NCBI GenBank assembly: GCA_039029395.1
Contig: JBCCGG010000002.1
Span: 124,001-188,000 of the forward strand
DNA from: JBCCGG01 sp039029395
GTDB taxonomy: Bacteria; Pseudomonadota; Alphaproteobacteria; Kiloniellales; JAKSDN01
Direction: 5' to 3'
Length of the DNA stretch: 64,000 nucleotides
Of the stretch, positions 7,613 to 16,472 are shown piece after piece. The stretch's first letter is position 1. The number at the start of each line of letters is the position of its first letter. Position numbers and translations under genes: made by a program. The notes under the pieces were generated by a model. The model ran no database searches. It was not told the DNA's origin and was given only the letters and a program-made list of their open reading frames with translations.

Positions 7613-8782
7613 ATGGCAGCCCAGACATACTTCGGCTATCGGCGCGAGAACGGCCGTGTCGGCATCCGCAATCACGTGGTGATCCTGCCGCTCGACGACC
7701 TCTCCAACGCGGCCTGCGAGAAGGTCGCCGCCAACATCGACGGCTGCCTCGCCCTGCCCCACCATTACGGCCGCCTGCAGTTCGGCGCGGATTTGGATTT
7801 GCACTTCCGCACCCTGATCGGCACCGGCTGCAATCCCAACGTGGCCGCGGTCATCGTGATCGGCATCGAGCCGAGCTGGACCGGCCGGGTGGTCGACGGC
7901 ATCGCCAAGACCGGCAAGCCGGTCGAGGGCTTCGCGATCGAGGGCCACGGGGAGATCCAGGTGGTCGCCGATGCCTCGCGCAAGGCCAAGGAGTACGCCC
8001 AGTGGGCCAGCGAGCTGCAGCGCGAGCCCTGCGAGACCTCGGAGCTGTGGGTCTCCACCAAGTGCGGCGAGTCGGACACCACCTCGGGCCTGGCCTCCTG
8101 CCCCACTGTCGGCAACTTCATCGACAAGTTCGATGCACTCGGCGCCACCACCTGCTTCGGCGAGACCTCCGAGCTGACCGGCGCCGAAAAGGTCTGCGCC
8201 AGCCGGGCGGCGACGCCAGAGGCCGGCGAGAAGTTCATGCGCACCTGGCAGGCCTACATGGACGAGGTGATCGAGCCCCACAAGACCTCGGACCTGTCGG
8301 ACTCCCAGCCGACCAAGGGCAACATTGCCGGCGGCCTGACGACGATCGAGGAAAAGGCCTTCGGCAACCTGCAGAAAATCGGCAAGACGACCAAATTCAT
8401 CGACGTGCTGGAGCCGGCCGAAGCACCGGCCAAAGGCGCCGGGCTTTACTTCATGGACACCTCCTCGGCGGCCGCCGAGTGCGTGACACTGCAGGCCGCG
8501 GCGGGCTTCGTCGTGCACCTTTTCCCGACCGGCCAAGGCAACATCATCGGCAACCCAATCGAGCCGGTGATCAAGCTGACCGCCAACCCCAAGACCGCGC
8601 GCGAGATGGGCGAGCACATCGACTTGGACGTCTCCGGCATTCTGCGCGGCGAGATGAACATGGACGAGGCCGGCGACGCCCTGATCGATATCACCATGCG
8701 CACCTGCAACGGGCGCCTGACCGCGGCCGAGGCGCTCAAGCACCGGGAGTTCGTCATGACCAAGCTCTACCGAAGCGCCTGA
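7613..8782 (+). CDS. suyB: (2R)-sulfolactate sulfo-lyase subunit beta (UxaA-family large subunit)
   Basis: A 389-residue protein of the D-galactarate dehydratase/altronate hydrolase C-terminal family. The stretches ELWVSTKCGESDTTSGLASC, CFGETSELTGAE, DSQPTKGNIAGGLTTIEEKA and FMDTSSAAAECVTL are those I associate with SuyB, including the cysteines likely to hold the catalytic metal or cluster. It starts 2 nt after suyA and ends 2 nt before comC, so the three genes are one translationally coupled operon. The product is cytoplasmic and releases sulfite, which would need detoxification or export encoded elsewhere. Confidence 0.82.
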   Translation: MAAQTYFGYRRENGRVGIRNHVVILPLDDLSNAACEKVAANIDGCLALPHHYGRLQFGADLDLHFRTLIGTGCNPNVAAVIVIGIEPSWTGRVVDGIAKTGKPVEGFAIEGHGEIQVVADASRKAKEYAQWASELQREPCETSELWVSTKCGESDTTSGLASCPTVGNFIDKFDALGATTCFGETSELTGAEKVCASRAATPEAGEKFMRTWQAYMDEVIEPHKTSDLSDSQPTKGNIAGGLTTIEEKAFGNLQKIGKTTKFIDVLEPAEAPAKGAGLYFMDTSSAAAECVTLQAAAGFVVHLFPTGQGNIIGNPIEPVIKLTANPKTAREMGEHIDLDVSGILRGEMNMDEAGDALIDITMRTCNGRLTAAEALKHREFVMTKLYRSA

Positions 8783-8784
8783 GC

Positions 8785-9795
8785 TTGGCCGAGACCGTCA
8801 CCCTCGACCTGGCGCGCGCGGACGACCTGGTCCGCGCGGCGCTCCAGGCGAGCCGTGTGTCCCCGGAAAACGCGGCCTGCGTCGCCGCCGCCCTGGTCGC
8901 CGCCGAGCGGGACGGCCAGAAGGGCCACGGCCTGTCCCGTGTGCCGTCCTATGCCGCGCAAACCAGGAGCGGCAAGGTCGACGGCTTCGCGGTAGCGGCC
9001 GCCGAGCGGGTCGCGCCGGCCCTGGTTCGGGTCGACGCGCGGGATGGCTTTGCCTTTCCGGCGCTCGCCCTGGCGGTCGAGGAGGTGGCGGCCCTGGCCG
9101 AGGAGCTGGGCATCGCGGCGGCCGCAGTACACCGCTCCCACCATCTGGGCCAAGCCACCTATCACGTGGAGCGACTGGCCGCGCGCGGGCTGCTGGGTCT
9201 GATGTTCGGCAACAGCCCCAAGGCGATCGCCCCCTGGGGCGGGCGCGACGGCGTGTTCGGCACCAACCCGATCGCCATGGCCGCACCCCGCGGCGAGGGT
9301 CCGCCGATCGTGGTCGACACCTCGCTGGCCCGGGTCGCCCGGGGCAAGATCATGGCCGCCGCCCAAGCCGGCGAGACGATCCCCGACGACTGGGCGCTCG
9401 ATGCCGAGGGGCGCCCCACCACCGATCCGGAGGCGGCCCTGCTGGGCACCGTGATCCCGATCGGCGACGCCAAGGGCGTCGCGCTCGCCTTGCTGGTCGA
9501 GGTGCTCTCGGCCAGCCTGACCGGCGCCAATCACGGCTTCGAGGCGAGCTCCTTCTTCACAGCCGAGGGTGACCCGCCGGGCGTCGGCCACCTGGTGATC
9601 GCGCTCAAACCCGGACCGCTCTCCGGCGGCGCTTTTGCCGAGCGCCTGGACGCGCTCGCCGCCGCGGTCGAAGGCCAAGAAAGCGCCCGCCTGCCCGGCA
9701 GCCGCCGCCACGCCCTGCGCGCCAAGGCCGACGCCGAGGGCCTGACGGTTCCCGCCAAGCTGGTCGCCGAGATCGAGGCGTTGAGTAGGAAATAA
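8785..9795 (+). CDS. comC: Ldh2/malate dehydrogenase-family oxidoreductase, probable (R)-sulfolactate dehydrogenase
   Basis: A 336-residue NAD(P)-dependent dehydrogenase of the YlbC/ComC/malate dehydrogenase-2 family, seen in GHGLSRVPSYAAQTRSGKVD, HRSHHLGQATYHVE, MFGNSPKAIAPWGG and GTNPIAMAAP. It starts with TTG 2 nt after suyB. In known sulfolactate degraders a ComC dehydrogenase works with a second enzyme to convert (S)- to (R)-sulfolactate ahead of SuyAB. No SlcC partner is visible nearby. A plain malate or ureidoglycolate dehydrogenase is less likely in this operon. Confidence 0.75.
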   Translation: MAETVTLDLARADDLVRAALQASRVSPENAACVAAALVAAERDGQKGHGLSRVPSYAAQTRSGKVDGFAVAAAERVAPALVRVDARDGFAFPALALAVEEVAALAEELGIAAAAVHRSHHLGQATYHVERLAARGLLGLMFGNSPKAIAPWGGRDGVFGTNPIAMAAPRGEGPPIVVDTSLARVARGKIMAAAQAGETIPDDWALDAEGRPTTDPEAALLGTVIPIGDAKGVALALLVEVLSASLTGANHGFEASSFFTAEGDPPGVGHLVIALKPGPLSGGAFAERLDALAAAVEGQESARLPGSRRHALRAKADAEGLTVPAKLVAEIEALSRK

Positions 9796-9798
9796 CTT

Positions 9799-9841
9799 GG
9801 CTGCGGCACCTAAGCAAATGGCCAAAGTTGCTGCCGCAGCC
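9799..9841. terminator. Stem-loop between convergent comC and kinase-HAD genes
   Basis: GGCTGCGGCA (9799-9808) pairs perfectly with TGCCGCAGCC (9832-9841) around a 23-nt loop. It lies just after the comC stop and touches the stop of the convergent gene. There is no T-tract, so a bidirectional or factor-assisted terminator is likely. Confidence 0.5.
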
Positions 9842-11121
9842 TAACCGCCCAACCCGGGGTATAGGTCGCTCATCTCTTGCGCCAGCGTGGCCTCGTTGAA
9901 ATGTATGCCAGTCATTCCAATCATCTGCGCAGCCTCTACGTTTCGCAGCTTATCGTCGACGAAGATGATGCTTCTGGGGCTACACCCCAGGGAGTCCAAG
10001 ACATAGGTGTAACTCTCTGGTTCCGGCTTTAGGTAACCGCTATCGAAGGAGTAAAAGCGGTTCTTCGGTTCGATCGATGCCAGGTACGGCTCCTCCTCGA
10101 GCAAGACTGGGAGCGCATTCGATAACACACAACTCGTCAAGCCTGCCGCTTCGGCCCGCCTCATGAGTGAGGCCACAAGCTCGCGCGGTTGGCGCTTTCC
10201 CGCCCGCAAGGCGGCAGCAACCTTCTCGACCAAACCGGAAGCGCCCTCGATTGCCGTCTTTGCCGCAATATCGGCGCAGAAGTCTTCGAAGGAGATGACA
10301 CCTCTCATGTAGGCTTTGAAATCGACGAGCTTGGCAAGATCACTGTCTTCTATGGGATCTTTGCGCGCCTGTTTGATGTAGCTGTAAAGGGGACCCTTGT
10401 CGAAGTCATAGATGACTCCACCGACATCCCAAAGAACAAATTCGATTCGGCTTCGCCAACGCGCTTCGTACTCTTTGCGTGAAACCCTTTGAGCGAGAAG
10501 CGTCTCAACTGAGATCTGGGTCAGATCCTCATCCCCGTCTAACTCAACGATATATTCAACCTCCTTGAATCTGATTGGGTCCGGCGCGTCCGGCTTCATC
10601 CAATGTGACCCTGTCAGGTACATCTGCCGTAGCACATCTTCAAACTCGGCCCTCTTGCCGGTGTCCACTTTCTCCTGCGCAAAGGTGCCGCGCCAAAGCA
10701 GGCGCCGCTCCTCTCTGTCCATGTTCAATAAATCACGATCAACAAGCTCGCTCAGCTTTTGCAGAATGGAAAGTTGACGCTCTATTCGGCGCTCAAGCCT
10801 TCGGCGCCGAAGCTCAAATGGCGTGTTTATGTAGATGCCAGTAATTTCAAATCCGCGCGCGACGAAGCAATCCAATGAACCGGGCCGAACGGTTTCGTCA
10901 AGAACAACCAAATGACCGTCAACGCGCTCAGCGCTTCGCGCTCTTAGGTCTTCGTAATCGGTAGTTTGGCCGTTCCGCGAGGCTTCATCTGCCGCGAAGA
11001 GCAAACGGTCTTTAGAGAGGATCGCGGCATCGCTGGCGTCTTCCAACCTTCGCGCAATCTCCGTCTTCCCGCTGCAAATGCCGCCAAAAAGGGCAAACAA
11101 CCTATTTCTAGTCTGCGCCAT
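9841..11121 (-). CDS. Fusion of a P-loop kinase domain and a HAD-family hydrolase domain
   Basis: A 426-residue protein. Residues 1-~215 form an AAA_33/zeta-type P-loop kinase: Walker A GGICSGKT (13-20) and Walker B HLVVLDE (70-76). Residues ~226-426 form a HAD hydrolase: motif I DVGGVIYDFD (Asp232), motif II Ser334 in VLSNA, motif III Lys365 in GYLKPEPESY, motif IV VDD (388-390). The second motif-I Asp is Gly, as in YihX-like HADs. Kinase-then-HAD order recalls T4 polynucleotide kinase/phosphatase, but the sequences give no sign of that function. It overlaps the upstream membrane protein gene by 14 nt, so the two are coupled. GC content is visibly lower than in the neighbours, suggesting acquisition. 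Substrate unknown. Confidence 0.8.
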   Translation of the reverse strand: MAQTRNRLFALFGGICSGKTEIARRLEDASDAAILSKDRLLFAADEASRNGQTTDYEDLRARSAERVDGHLVVLDETVRPGSLDCFVARGFEITGIYINTPFELRRRRLERRIERQLSILQKLSELVDRDLLNMDREERRLLWRGTFAQEKVDTGKRAEFEDVLRQMYLTGSHWMKPDAPDPIRFKEVEYIVELDGDEDLTQISVETLLAQRVSRKEYEARWRSRIEFVLWDVGGVIYDFDKGPLYSYIKQARKDPIEDSDLAKLVDFKAYMRGVISFEDFCADIAAKTAIEGASGLVEKVAAALRAGKRQPRELVASLMRRAEAAGLTSCVLSNALPVLLEEEPYLASIEPKNRFYSFDSGYLKPEPESYTYVLDSLGCSPRSIIFVDDKLRNVEAAQMIGMTGIHFNEATLAQEMSDLYPGLGG

Positions 11122-11935
11122 TTTGGACGCCCAGGTATATGGTGGTCCCTTTCTGCCAAATACTTTCGTATTGCTCCATCAGTGCGGAAGCAGCCTCCGG
11201 ATCGACGGCGCTGTCGACTTCTAAAAACAACCGCCGCTTCGGCCCCTTGACCATCGTAAGGGCATTAACGCCCAAAAGGATCTCTACTTTTGTCTCGTCA
11301 AACTTTACAATGATCATATAGACACTCGGGACCCAATTGATCTTTCGAACCTGCACATTCCCGCCTTGATCTGATCCCTCTGCGGCAGTTTGAGCGATCT
11401 CCGCCAAGTAACGTACTGTGCGTTCGTGGGGCTCAGAAACAAGGGAGGGGTCGCCAACCGTTTCTTTCATAAGCGTCCCGGCGGTGCTGTCAGGGTCCAG
11501 CACAATCGCACGCAACTCTAGACCGCGGCTCAAGGCGTCAACCACCTGCTGCCTATATCGGGAGAACGCCCCCGCCATGCTGTAGCCCACGAAATCGACC
11601 GATTTTGCCGACGATAGCTTGGTTCCGAGGTCGAACATGTCGCCTTCGGCATCGGTGGTGAGCTCCAAGGACTTCTGGGTCGCCATGCCCGTTTCCAAGT
11701 CGGAAATTCGCCGACTCAGAGATTCGTCCCGGTCGATAAGAAAGAAGGAAAAAATCGCTATGATGGCAACAACCCCTAGGAACTCGGTTACTAGAGAGAT
11801 GATTACCAGCCGTTCTATGCTGTTTTCGACAAGAACATATTTTGCCAAGCCAAATAATATAACTGAGATAATCAAAAGAAACAGATAGCACGCTATCTCG
11901 AGACGCCGTCTTTCTCTGCTTTTCCGCGCAGTCAA
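11108..11935 (-). CDS. Membrane protein with two N-terminal TM helices and a degenerate phospholipase D-like domain
   Basis: 275 residues. Two transmembrane helices (~12-35 and ~42-68) are followed by a short coiled coil and a cytoplasmic domain. Its VDFVGYSMAGAFSRYRQQ, then LSRGLELRAIVLDPDS and the late YESIWQKG follow the pattern of PLD-like/DUF5919-type sensor domains. No HxK catalytic motif is present, so a sensing or scaffold role is more likely than phosphodiesterase activity. The start is TTG with GAGG upstream. It is the first gene of a two-gene unit with the kinase-HAD fusion. Base composition is AT-richer than the surroundings. The architecture recalls membrane components of phage-defence or stress modules, but this is inference. 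Confidence 0.65.
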   Translation of the reverse strand: MTARKSRERRRLEIACYLFLLIISVILFGLAKYVLVENSIERLVIISLVTEFLGVVAIIAIFSFFLIDRDESLSRRISDLETGMATQKSLELTTDAEGDMFDLGTKLSSAKSVDFVGYSMAGAFSRYRQQVVDALSRGLELRAIVLDPDSTAGTLMKETVGDPSLVSEPHERTVRYLAEIAQTAAEGSDQGGNVQVRKINWVPSVYMIIVKFDETKVEILLGVNALTMVKGPKRRLFLEVDSAVDPEAASALMEQYESIWQKGTTIYLGVQNGAD

Positions 11936-12260
11936 ATCTCGACCTCATTCTCTACATTGCTTTCAGGAACATCGACCTGGTTGCCAGATTTTGCACCGTC
12001 AACCCTATCCGAATTCGGAGCTGACCGGCTTGCGAAATGGTGTCTTGATCAGGTTTTCAAGTCAAGACGTGAGCCTTTTTGAAACGCCCACGAGTCTGAT
12101 GTTCGTGGCCAAAGTGCTTTGGTACAGTCAAACATCTTTCCGGCAATTCAGCGAAGCTCATCGAAAGGAAGGGCGGCGATCCGATCGCACGGTGCCGGCG
12201 TTTCGACAGCTGTTTGCTCGGCGCAGGCGGTCGGAAGCGCCCTCTGGACCTCTGCCGTCG
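11936..12260. other. Intergenic region, no gene supported
   Basis: About 325 bp between the membrane protein start and the acyl-CoA dehydrogenase stop. It should contain the promoter of the two-gene island. Short open frames are present on both strands, but none has a ribosome site with recognisable protein features. Confidence 0.5.
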
Positions 12261-13430
12261 TCACAGCCAGTCGGCGTAGACCCCTAGCCCCCGCTTCTTG
12301 ATCTGGCCGGCGATCACCGACCGCTGGATCTCGCTGGTGCCCTCCCAGATGCGGTCTACCCGCACGTCGCGCCACAGGCGCTCGACTGGGTTCTCGCGCA
12401 TATAGCCACGCCCGCCCAGGATCTGCATGGCCTGGTCGAGCACCCGGCCGGCCATCTCCGAGCAGTGGAGCTTGAGCGCGCTGGCACGGGCGTGGACCAG
12501 CTTGCGGTCGAGGCCGCCGTCGATCTCGGCGGCGATCCTGTAGAGCATAGATTTCGCCGCGAAGATCTCCACCGCCATGTCGGCCAGCTTGAATTCGATC
12601 GCCTGCAGATCGCGGATCGGCCGGCCGAACTGGATGCGCCCGGCGGCGTAGTCGTCGGCCAACTCGGCGGCGCGGACCGCGGCGCCCAGCGTGTGGGCGG
12701 CGATCTGCAGGCGGGCCTCGACGAACCAGTCCTTGGTCAGCTCGAAGCCCTGGCCGACCTCGCCCAGCAGCGCCTCTTGGGGCAAGGCCACGTCGTCGAG
12801 CCTGAGCTCCGCATGGTCGAAGGCAAAGGCGTGGGTGAAACGCGGTGAGCGCAAATGGGTGACGCCGTCGGCTTTCGTGTCCATCAGGAACAGGCTGGGC
12901 TTTTCCGGATCGCCGTCCACATGGGCATGCACGATCATGTAGTCGCAAGCGTTGTAGGAGGTGACGAACCACTTTTCGCCGGAGATCCGCCACAGGCCAT
13001 TTTCCAGGCGCGCCGAGGTCTCCACCAGGCGCACATCGGAGCCGGCGCCGGGCTCGGTGATCGCGAAGCAGCCGCGCCGTTCCCCTCGGCAGCTCGGGAT
13101 CAGGTAGTCCTCGATCTGCTGGGCCGTGCCGAACTTGAGCGAGACCGGCGGGCGCCAGACGCAGCTCCAAAGACCGTTGGTGGCGCGCCCCAGCTGCTCC
13201 TCGATCACCGTCTGCTCGAGCTTGGTGAAGCCGCAGCCGCCATGCTCTTTTGTGTGATTGACCCCGCACAGCCCGGCCTCGCGCACGGCATCCTTGACCG
13301 CCGCCCGGCGGTCCATGGGCAGCTCGCCGTGCTCGTCGGTCGCGAGTTCCAAGGGCAGCAAGACCTCGTCGCAAAAGGCGCGGGCCTTGGCCGCCAGATC
13401 CCGCTCCCGGGCGCTCAAGGTTAGATCCAT
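12261..13430 (-). CDS. Acyl-CoA dehydrogenase family protein
   Basis: A 389-residue flavin acyl-CoA dehydrogenase with the standard three domains: helical N-terminus, beta-domain signature CFAITEPGAGSDVRLVETSA, and C-terminal ILGGRGYMRENPVERLWRDV ending with the catalytic-region motif IWEGTSEIQR (Glu in that motif is the usual base position in many members). It removes two hydrogens from an acyl-CoA to give the enoyl-CoA. It lies 10 nt downstream of the acyl-CoA synthetase gene and is divergent from an enoyl-CoA hydratase, so the three make activation, oxidation and hydration steps of one pathway. The substrate is not identifiable. Confidence 0.9.
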   Translation of the reverse strand: MDLTLSARERDLAAKARAFCDEVLLPLELATDEHGELPMDRRAAVKDAVREAGLCGVNHTKEHGGCGFTKLEQTVIEEQLGRATNGLWSCVWRPPVSLKFGTAQQIEDYLIPSCRGERRGCFAITEPGAGSDVRLVETSARLENGLWRISGEKWFVTSYNACDYMIVHAHVDGDPEKPSLFLMDTKADGVTHLRSPRFTHAFAFDHAELRLDDVALPQEALLGEVGQGFELTKDWFVEARLQIAAHTLGAAVRAAELADDYAAGRIQFGRPIRDLQAIEFKLADMAVEIFAAKSMLYRIAAEIDGGLDRKLVHARASALKLHCSEMAGRVLDQAMQILGGRGYMRENPVERLWRDVRVDRIWEGTSEIQRSVIAGQIKKRGLGVYADWL

Positions 13431-13440
13431 CGAAAGTTCC

Positions 13441-15576
13441 TCAGTCCTGGGAGGGCAGCTGTATCAGGGCGTCCACCGCGAGCGCGCCATCGGGCGCGGC
13501 GATCACCGGATTGGCGTCGATCTGGCCATAGGCCCCTGCCAGTTCGGCGGCCAAAACGGAAAAGCGCGCGATGGTGTCCGCCAAGGCGTCCATGTCGGCC
13601 GGCGGCCGGCCGCGCGCGCCGCGCAGCAGCTTGGCGATCCGCAACTGGTCCAGGAGCGCCCGGGCTTCCTGAGGGCCGAAGGGCGCGAGCGCAACCGCGC
13701 TGTCGCTCAGGATCTCGACCAGCTCGCCGCCCGCCGCGACCATCACGACGGGTCCGAAGGCGGGATCGGACAGCGCGCCGAGCGCGATCTCGACCCCGGC
13801 CGGGGCCATCTCCGCAACCAGGGCCTCGGGGCCCAAGCGGCCGGCCATCTCGTCATAGGCCGCGGCCAAAGCCTCGGCGCCAACCAATCCTAGGCGCACG
13901 CCACCGACGTCCGACTTGTGGGCGATTCCGGGCGCCGCGGTCTTGAGCACAAGGGGCGGCCGCAGCCCGCAGGCCAGGGCCTCCTCTCGTGAGGCAATCG
14001 CCGCGACTCGCGGCACCGCGATGCCGTAGTCATTGAGCAAGGCGAGCGCCTCGGCCTCGCCCAATCCGCCCGCCAAGCGCTCGCGCCAACGATGGGCCGC
14101 GCCACCCGGCGCAGGCGGCGGCGGATCCACAGGGTGCTTAAGGTCGTTCCGATAGGCAATCAGATGCTTTATGGCGCGCAGGGCATTACGGGTGCCCTTG
14201 ATCAGGGGGATGCCGGCGGCGGCCAGCTCCTGGGCCAAGCGCTGGTCCAGGGTCATAGCGTAGTTCGAGCCGTAGGCGACCGGTTTCGCGCTGCGCTTGG
14301 CGGCCGCGATGACCGCGCGCACTCCGCCGGCGGCATACCAGTAGCCGTCCCGGGAATCGGTCAGATAGATTCCGGCGGCGGTCGCCGGATCCTCGAGCAA
14401 TGCGGCAAAGCAGTCCTCGTAGACCGCTTCGTAGTCCTGGCCCGAGCCCCAAGCGTCGAGCGGGTTCTCGGCCTCCAGGCCGTGGTCGAGGCGCGCCGCC
14501 AGCTTGGCCCTCGTGGCATCCGAGATTTCGGCGAAGGCGATGCCTTCCTGTTCCGCCATGTCGACCAAGAGCTCCCGCTCGCCACCGGAGTCGTGCATGG
14601 AGGCAAGCGCGCCCGACGCGGCGCGGCGCGGCTGTTCGAAGAGCGCCAAGGTCGCTGCCATCTCGTCCAGGTCGTCGACCTGGATCACGCCGTAGCGCCG
14701 AAACAGCGCCCGATAGGCGCCGTCGTTGCCGGCCAGCGCCCCGGTGTGGGTCAGCGCCATGGCGGCTGCCCGGGCGCTGCGCCCGACCTTGAGCACGGCC
14801 ACCGGGATCTCCCGCTCGGCCGCCGCCGCCAGCGCCGCCACGAAACGCGCCGGGTCGCGCACGGTTTCCAGGAATAGGCCGATCACCCGGGTCTCGGGCA
14901 TGGCCAAGGCATAGAGCATGTAGTCGGCGACCGTGGTGGTGTGCTCCGCGCCGCTTGAGACGCAGAGCGAGAACTTGAGCCGCCTGTCGTTGTGGGCGAG
15001 CGCGCCGAAAGCCGAGCCCGACTGGGCGATCCAGGCGATGCCGCCGGACGGGACCTGCTCCGCGTCGAACAGGGCGACGCGGATGCCGGCGGCCAGATTG
15101 TAGAAACCCATGCAGTTGCCGCCACACAGCGCCAGGCCGGCCTGGGCAGCGCGGGCCGCCAGGCGTTCGGCCAATGGCGGCGTGCCGTCGTCCGGCAGGT
15201 GACAGCTCGCAAAGATCGTCGCCGCGCCGGCGCCATGGGCGATGGTGTCTTCCAGGCCTTGCTCTAGGCGCGGATTGGCGATGCCGATGATCACGTGATC
15301 GACCCGCTCGGGCAGCGCCGCGAGCGAGGGGTAGCAGACCTGTCCGTCGATCTCCGCGCTGTTCGGATTGACCGGGTAAAGCGGGCCGGAAAAACCGTCG
15401 CGCCGGGCCGCATCGAGAATCCCCCGGCCGATGCTGTGTGGCCGTGCCGAAGCGCCAAGCACGGCGATCGAGCGTGGTGCCAAGAGCGGCCGCAAACGTT
15501 CGGCCGTCGCTTCAGGGGTGTCCGCCGTGCCGGAAACCGCGTCCACCGGTCGCCGCCTTTCGAGCCATCCGATCAA
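13441..15576 (-). CDS. Acetate-CoA ligase (ADP-forming) family acyl-CoA synthetase
   Basis: A 711-residue single-chain NDP-forming acyl-CoA synthetase. It has a CoA-binding Rossmann domain (RSIAVLGASARPHSIGRGIL, residues ~33-52), a succinyl-CoA-ligase-like middle part and a C-terminal ATP-grasp_5 domain (PLVLKTAAPGIAHKSDVGGV; DANPVI near the end). It activates a carboxylic acid to its CoA thioester with ATP giving ADP. The start is uncertain: TTG 15576 or GTG 15546, neither with a strong ribosome site. First gene of the operon with the acyl-CoA dehydrogenase. Confidence 0.86.
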   Translation of the reverse strand: MIGWLERRRPVDAVSGTADTPEATAERLRPLLAPRSIAVLGASARPHSIGRGILDAARRDGFSGPLYPVNPNSAEIDGQVCYPSLAALPERVDHVIIGIANPRLEQGLEDTIAHGAGAATIFASCHLPDDGTPPLAERLAARAAQAGLALCGGNCMGFYNLAAGIRVALFDAEQVPSGGIAWIAQSGSAFGALAHNDRRLKFSLCVSSGAEHTTTVADYMLYALAMPETRVIGLFLETVRDPARFVAALAAAAEREIPVAVLKVGRSARAAAMALTHTGALAGNDGAYRALFRRYGVIQVDDLDEMAATLALFEQPRRAASGALASMHDSGGERELLVDMAEQEGIAFAEISDATRAKLAARLDHGLEAENPLDAWGSGQDYEAVYEDCFAALLEDPATAAGIYLTDSRDGYWYAAGGVRAVIAAAKRSAKPVAYGSNYAMTLDQRLAQELAAAGIPLIKGTRNALRAIKHLIAYRNDLKHPVDPPPPAPGGAAHRWRERLAGGLGEAEALALLNDYGIAVPRVAAIASREEALACGLRPPLVLKTAAPGIAHKSDVGGVRLGLVGAEALAAAYDEMAGRLGPEALVAEMAPAGVEIALGALSDPAFGPVVMVAAGGELVEILSDSAVALAPFGPQEARALLDQLRIAKLLRGARGRPPADMDALADTIARFSVLAAELAGAYGQIDANPVIAAPDGALAVDALIQLPSQD

Positions 15577-15659
15577 GGGCCGGCAGCCTTGCCCAGCTTC
15601 CCACTTCTGTCCAGTCCCTCGCTTGACAGAAGCTTGCCTAGAGGCGTCAATCCCGCGCC

Positions 15660-16472
15660 ATGAGCGATTCCCCTGTCTTGACCCACGTCGAGGGCCGCAT
15701 CGGCCACCTCACCTTCAACCGGCCGAAAGCGCTGAATGCCTTCGACAGCGCCCTGATCGCCGCGACCAACAAGGCCATGGCCGAGCTGGTTGCCGACGAG
15801 CGGGTGTTGACGATCGTCGTGTCCGGGGCAGGACGGGCCTTTTCCGCCGGCTTCGATCTCAAGGAGTCGGCGGCCCGCCAAACCACGGGCGCGGCCGCCT
15901 GGCGTCAGGTGCTGGAAACCGACTTCGACTTCGTGCTGCAGTTCTGGGACTGCCCCAAGCCGACCATCGCCGCGGTCCAGGGCTATTGTCTGGCCGGCGC
16001 CTTCGAGCTGATGCTGGCCTGCGACATGGCGGTCGCCGGGCAAAGCGCGCTGTTCGGCGAGCCCGAGGTGCGCTTCGGCTCCGGTGCGGTCGCCCTGCTG
16101 CTGCCTTGGGTGACCGGCCCCAAGCAGGCCAAGGAGTTGCTCTTGACCGGCGCCGACCGGGTGACGGCCGCCCGGGCATTGGAGATCGGCGTGATCAACC
16201 GCGTGGTGCCCGATGGCCAAGAGCTCGAGGCAGCCACCGCGCTGGCGCGCGACGTGGCCGCCGCGGCACCGGAGTCGGTGCGCTTGACCAAGCGGGCGAT
16301 CAACCGGGCCTACGAACTGGCCGGCCTGCGCGATGCGCTCAAGGTGGGGCTGGAAACAGACATCGAAATCGAATCCGCTGAGAACCCCGAGCGCAGCGAG
16401 TTCAACCGCATCCGCCGGGAAGAAGGCCTGCAGGCGGCCTTGGCCTGGCGCGACGGGCGGTTTGGCGGGTGA
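15660..16472 (+). CDS. Enoyl-CoA hydratase/isomerase family protein
   Basis: A 270-residue crotonase: GAGRAFSAGFDLKE gives the first oxyanion-hole strand and KPTIAAVQGYCLAGAFELML the second. GEPEVRFGSGAVALLLP covers the catalytic-loop region. It differs clearly from the CaiD-like copy at 1199. It is divergent from the acyl-CoA synthetase/dehydrogenase operon across an 83-bp gap that contains a TTGACA hexamer (15623-15628). It overlaps the downstream DUF1989 gene by 4 nt. Probably hydrates the enoyl-CoA made by the dehydrogenase. Confidence 0.88.
   Translation: MSDSPVLTHVEGRIGHLTFNRPKALNAFDSALIAATNKAMAELVADERVLTIVVSGAGRAFSAGFDLKESAARQTTGAAAWRQVLETDFDFVLQFWDCPKPTIAAVQGYCLAGAFELMLACDMAVAGQSALFGEPEVRFGSGAVALLLPWVTGPKQAKELLLTGADRVTAARALEIGVINRVVPDGQELEAATALARDVAAAAPESVRLTKRAINRAYELAGLRDALKVGLETDIEIESAENPERSEFNRIRREEGLQAALAWRDGRFGG

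Noticed and set aside
7273..8784. Long open frame upstream of comC in the same frame
   Set aside because: It runs through suyA and suyB in another frame, is Arg-rich like other GC-shadow frames, and comC has a TTG start 2 nt after suyB.
9841..11121. Kinase-HAD fusion as an RNA-repair Pnkp
   Set aside because: Motifs outside the P-loop do not match Pnkp, and the HAD motif I lacks the second Asp of T4 Pnkp. A true Pnkp of another type is present at 60137.
12148..12260. Open minus-strand frame overlapping the acyl-CoA dehydrogenase and extending past its end
   Set aside because: Low-complexity Arg/Gly composition, typical shadow of a high-GC gene.
11991..12287. 98-codon plus-strand ORF
   Set aside because: No ribosome site and no domain-like pattern; overlaps the end of the dehydrogenase gene.
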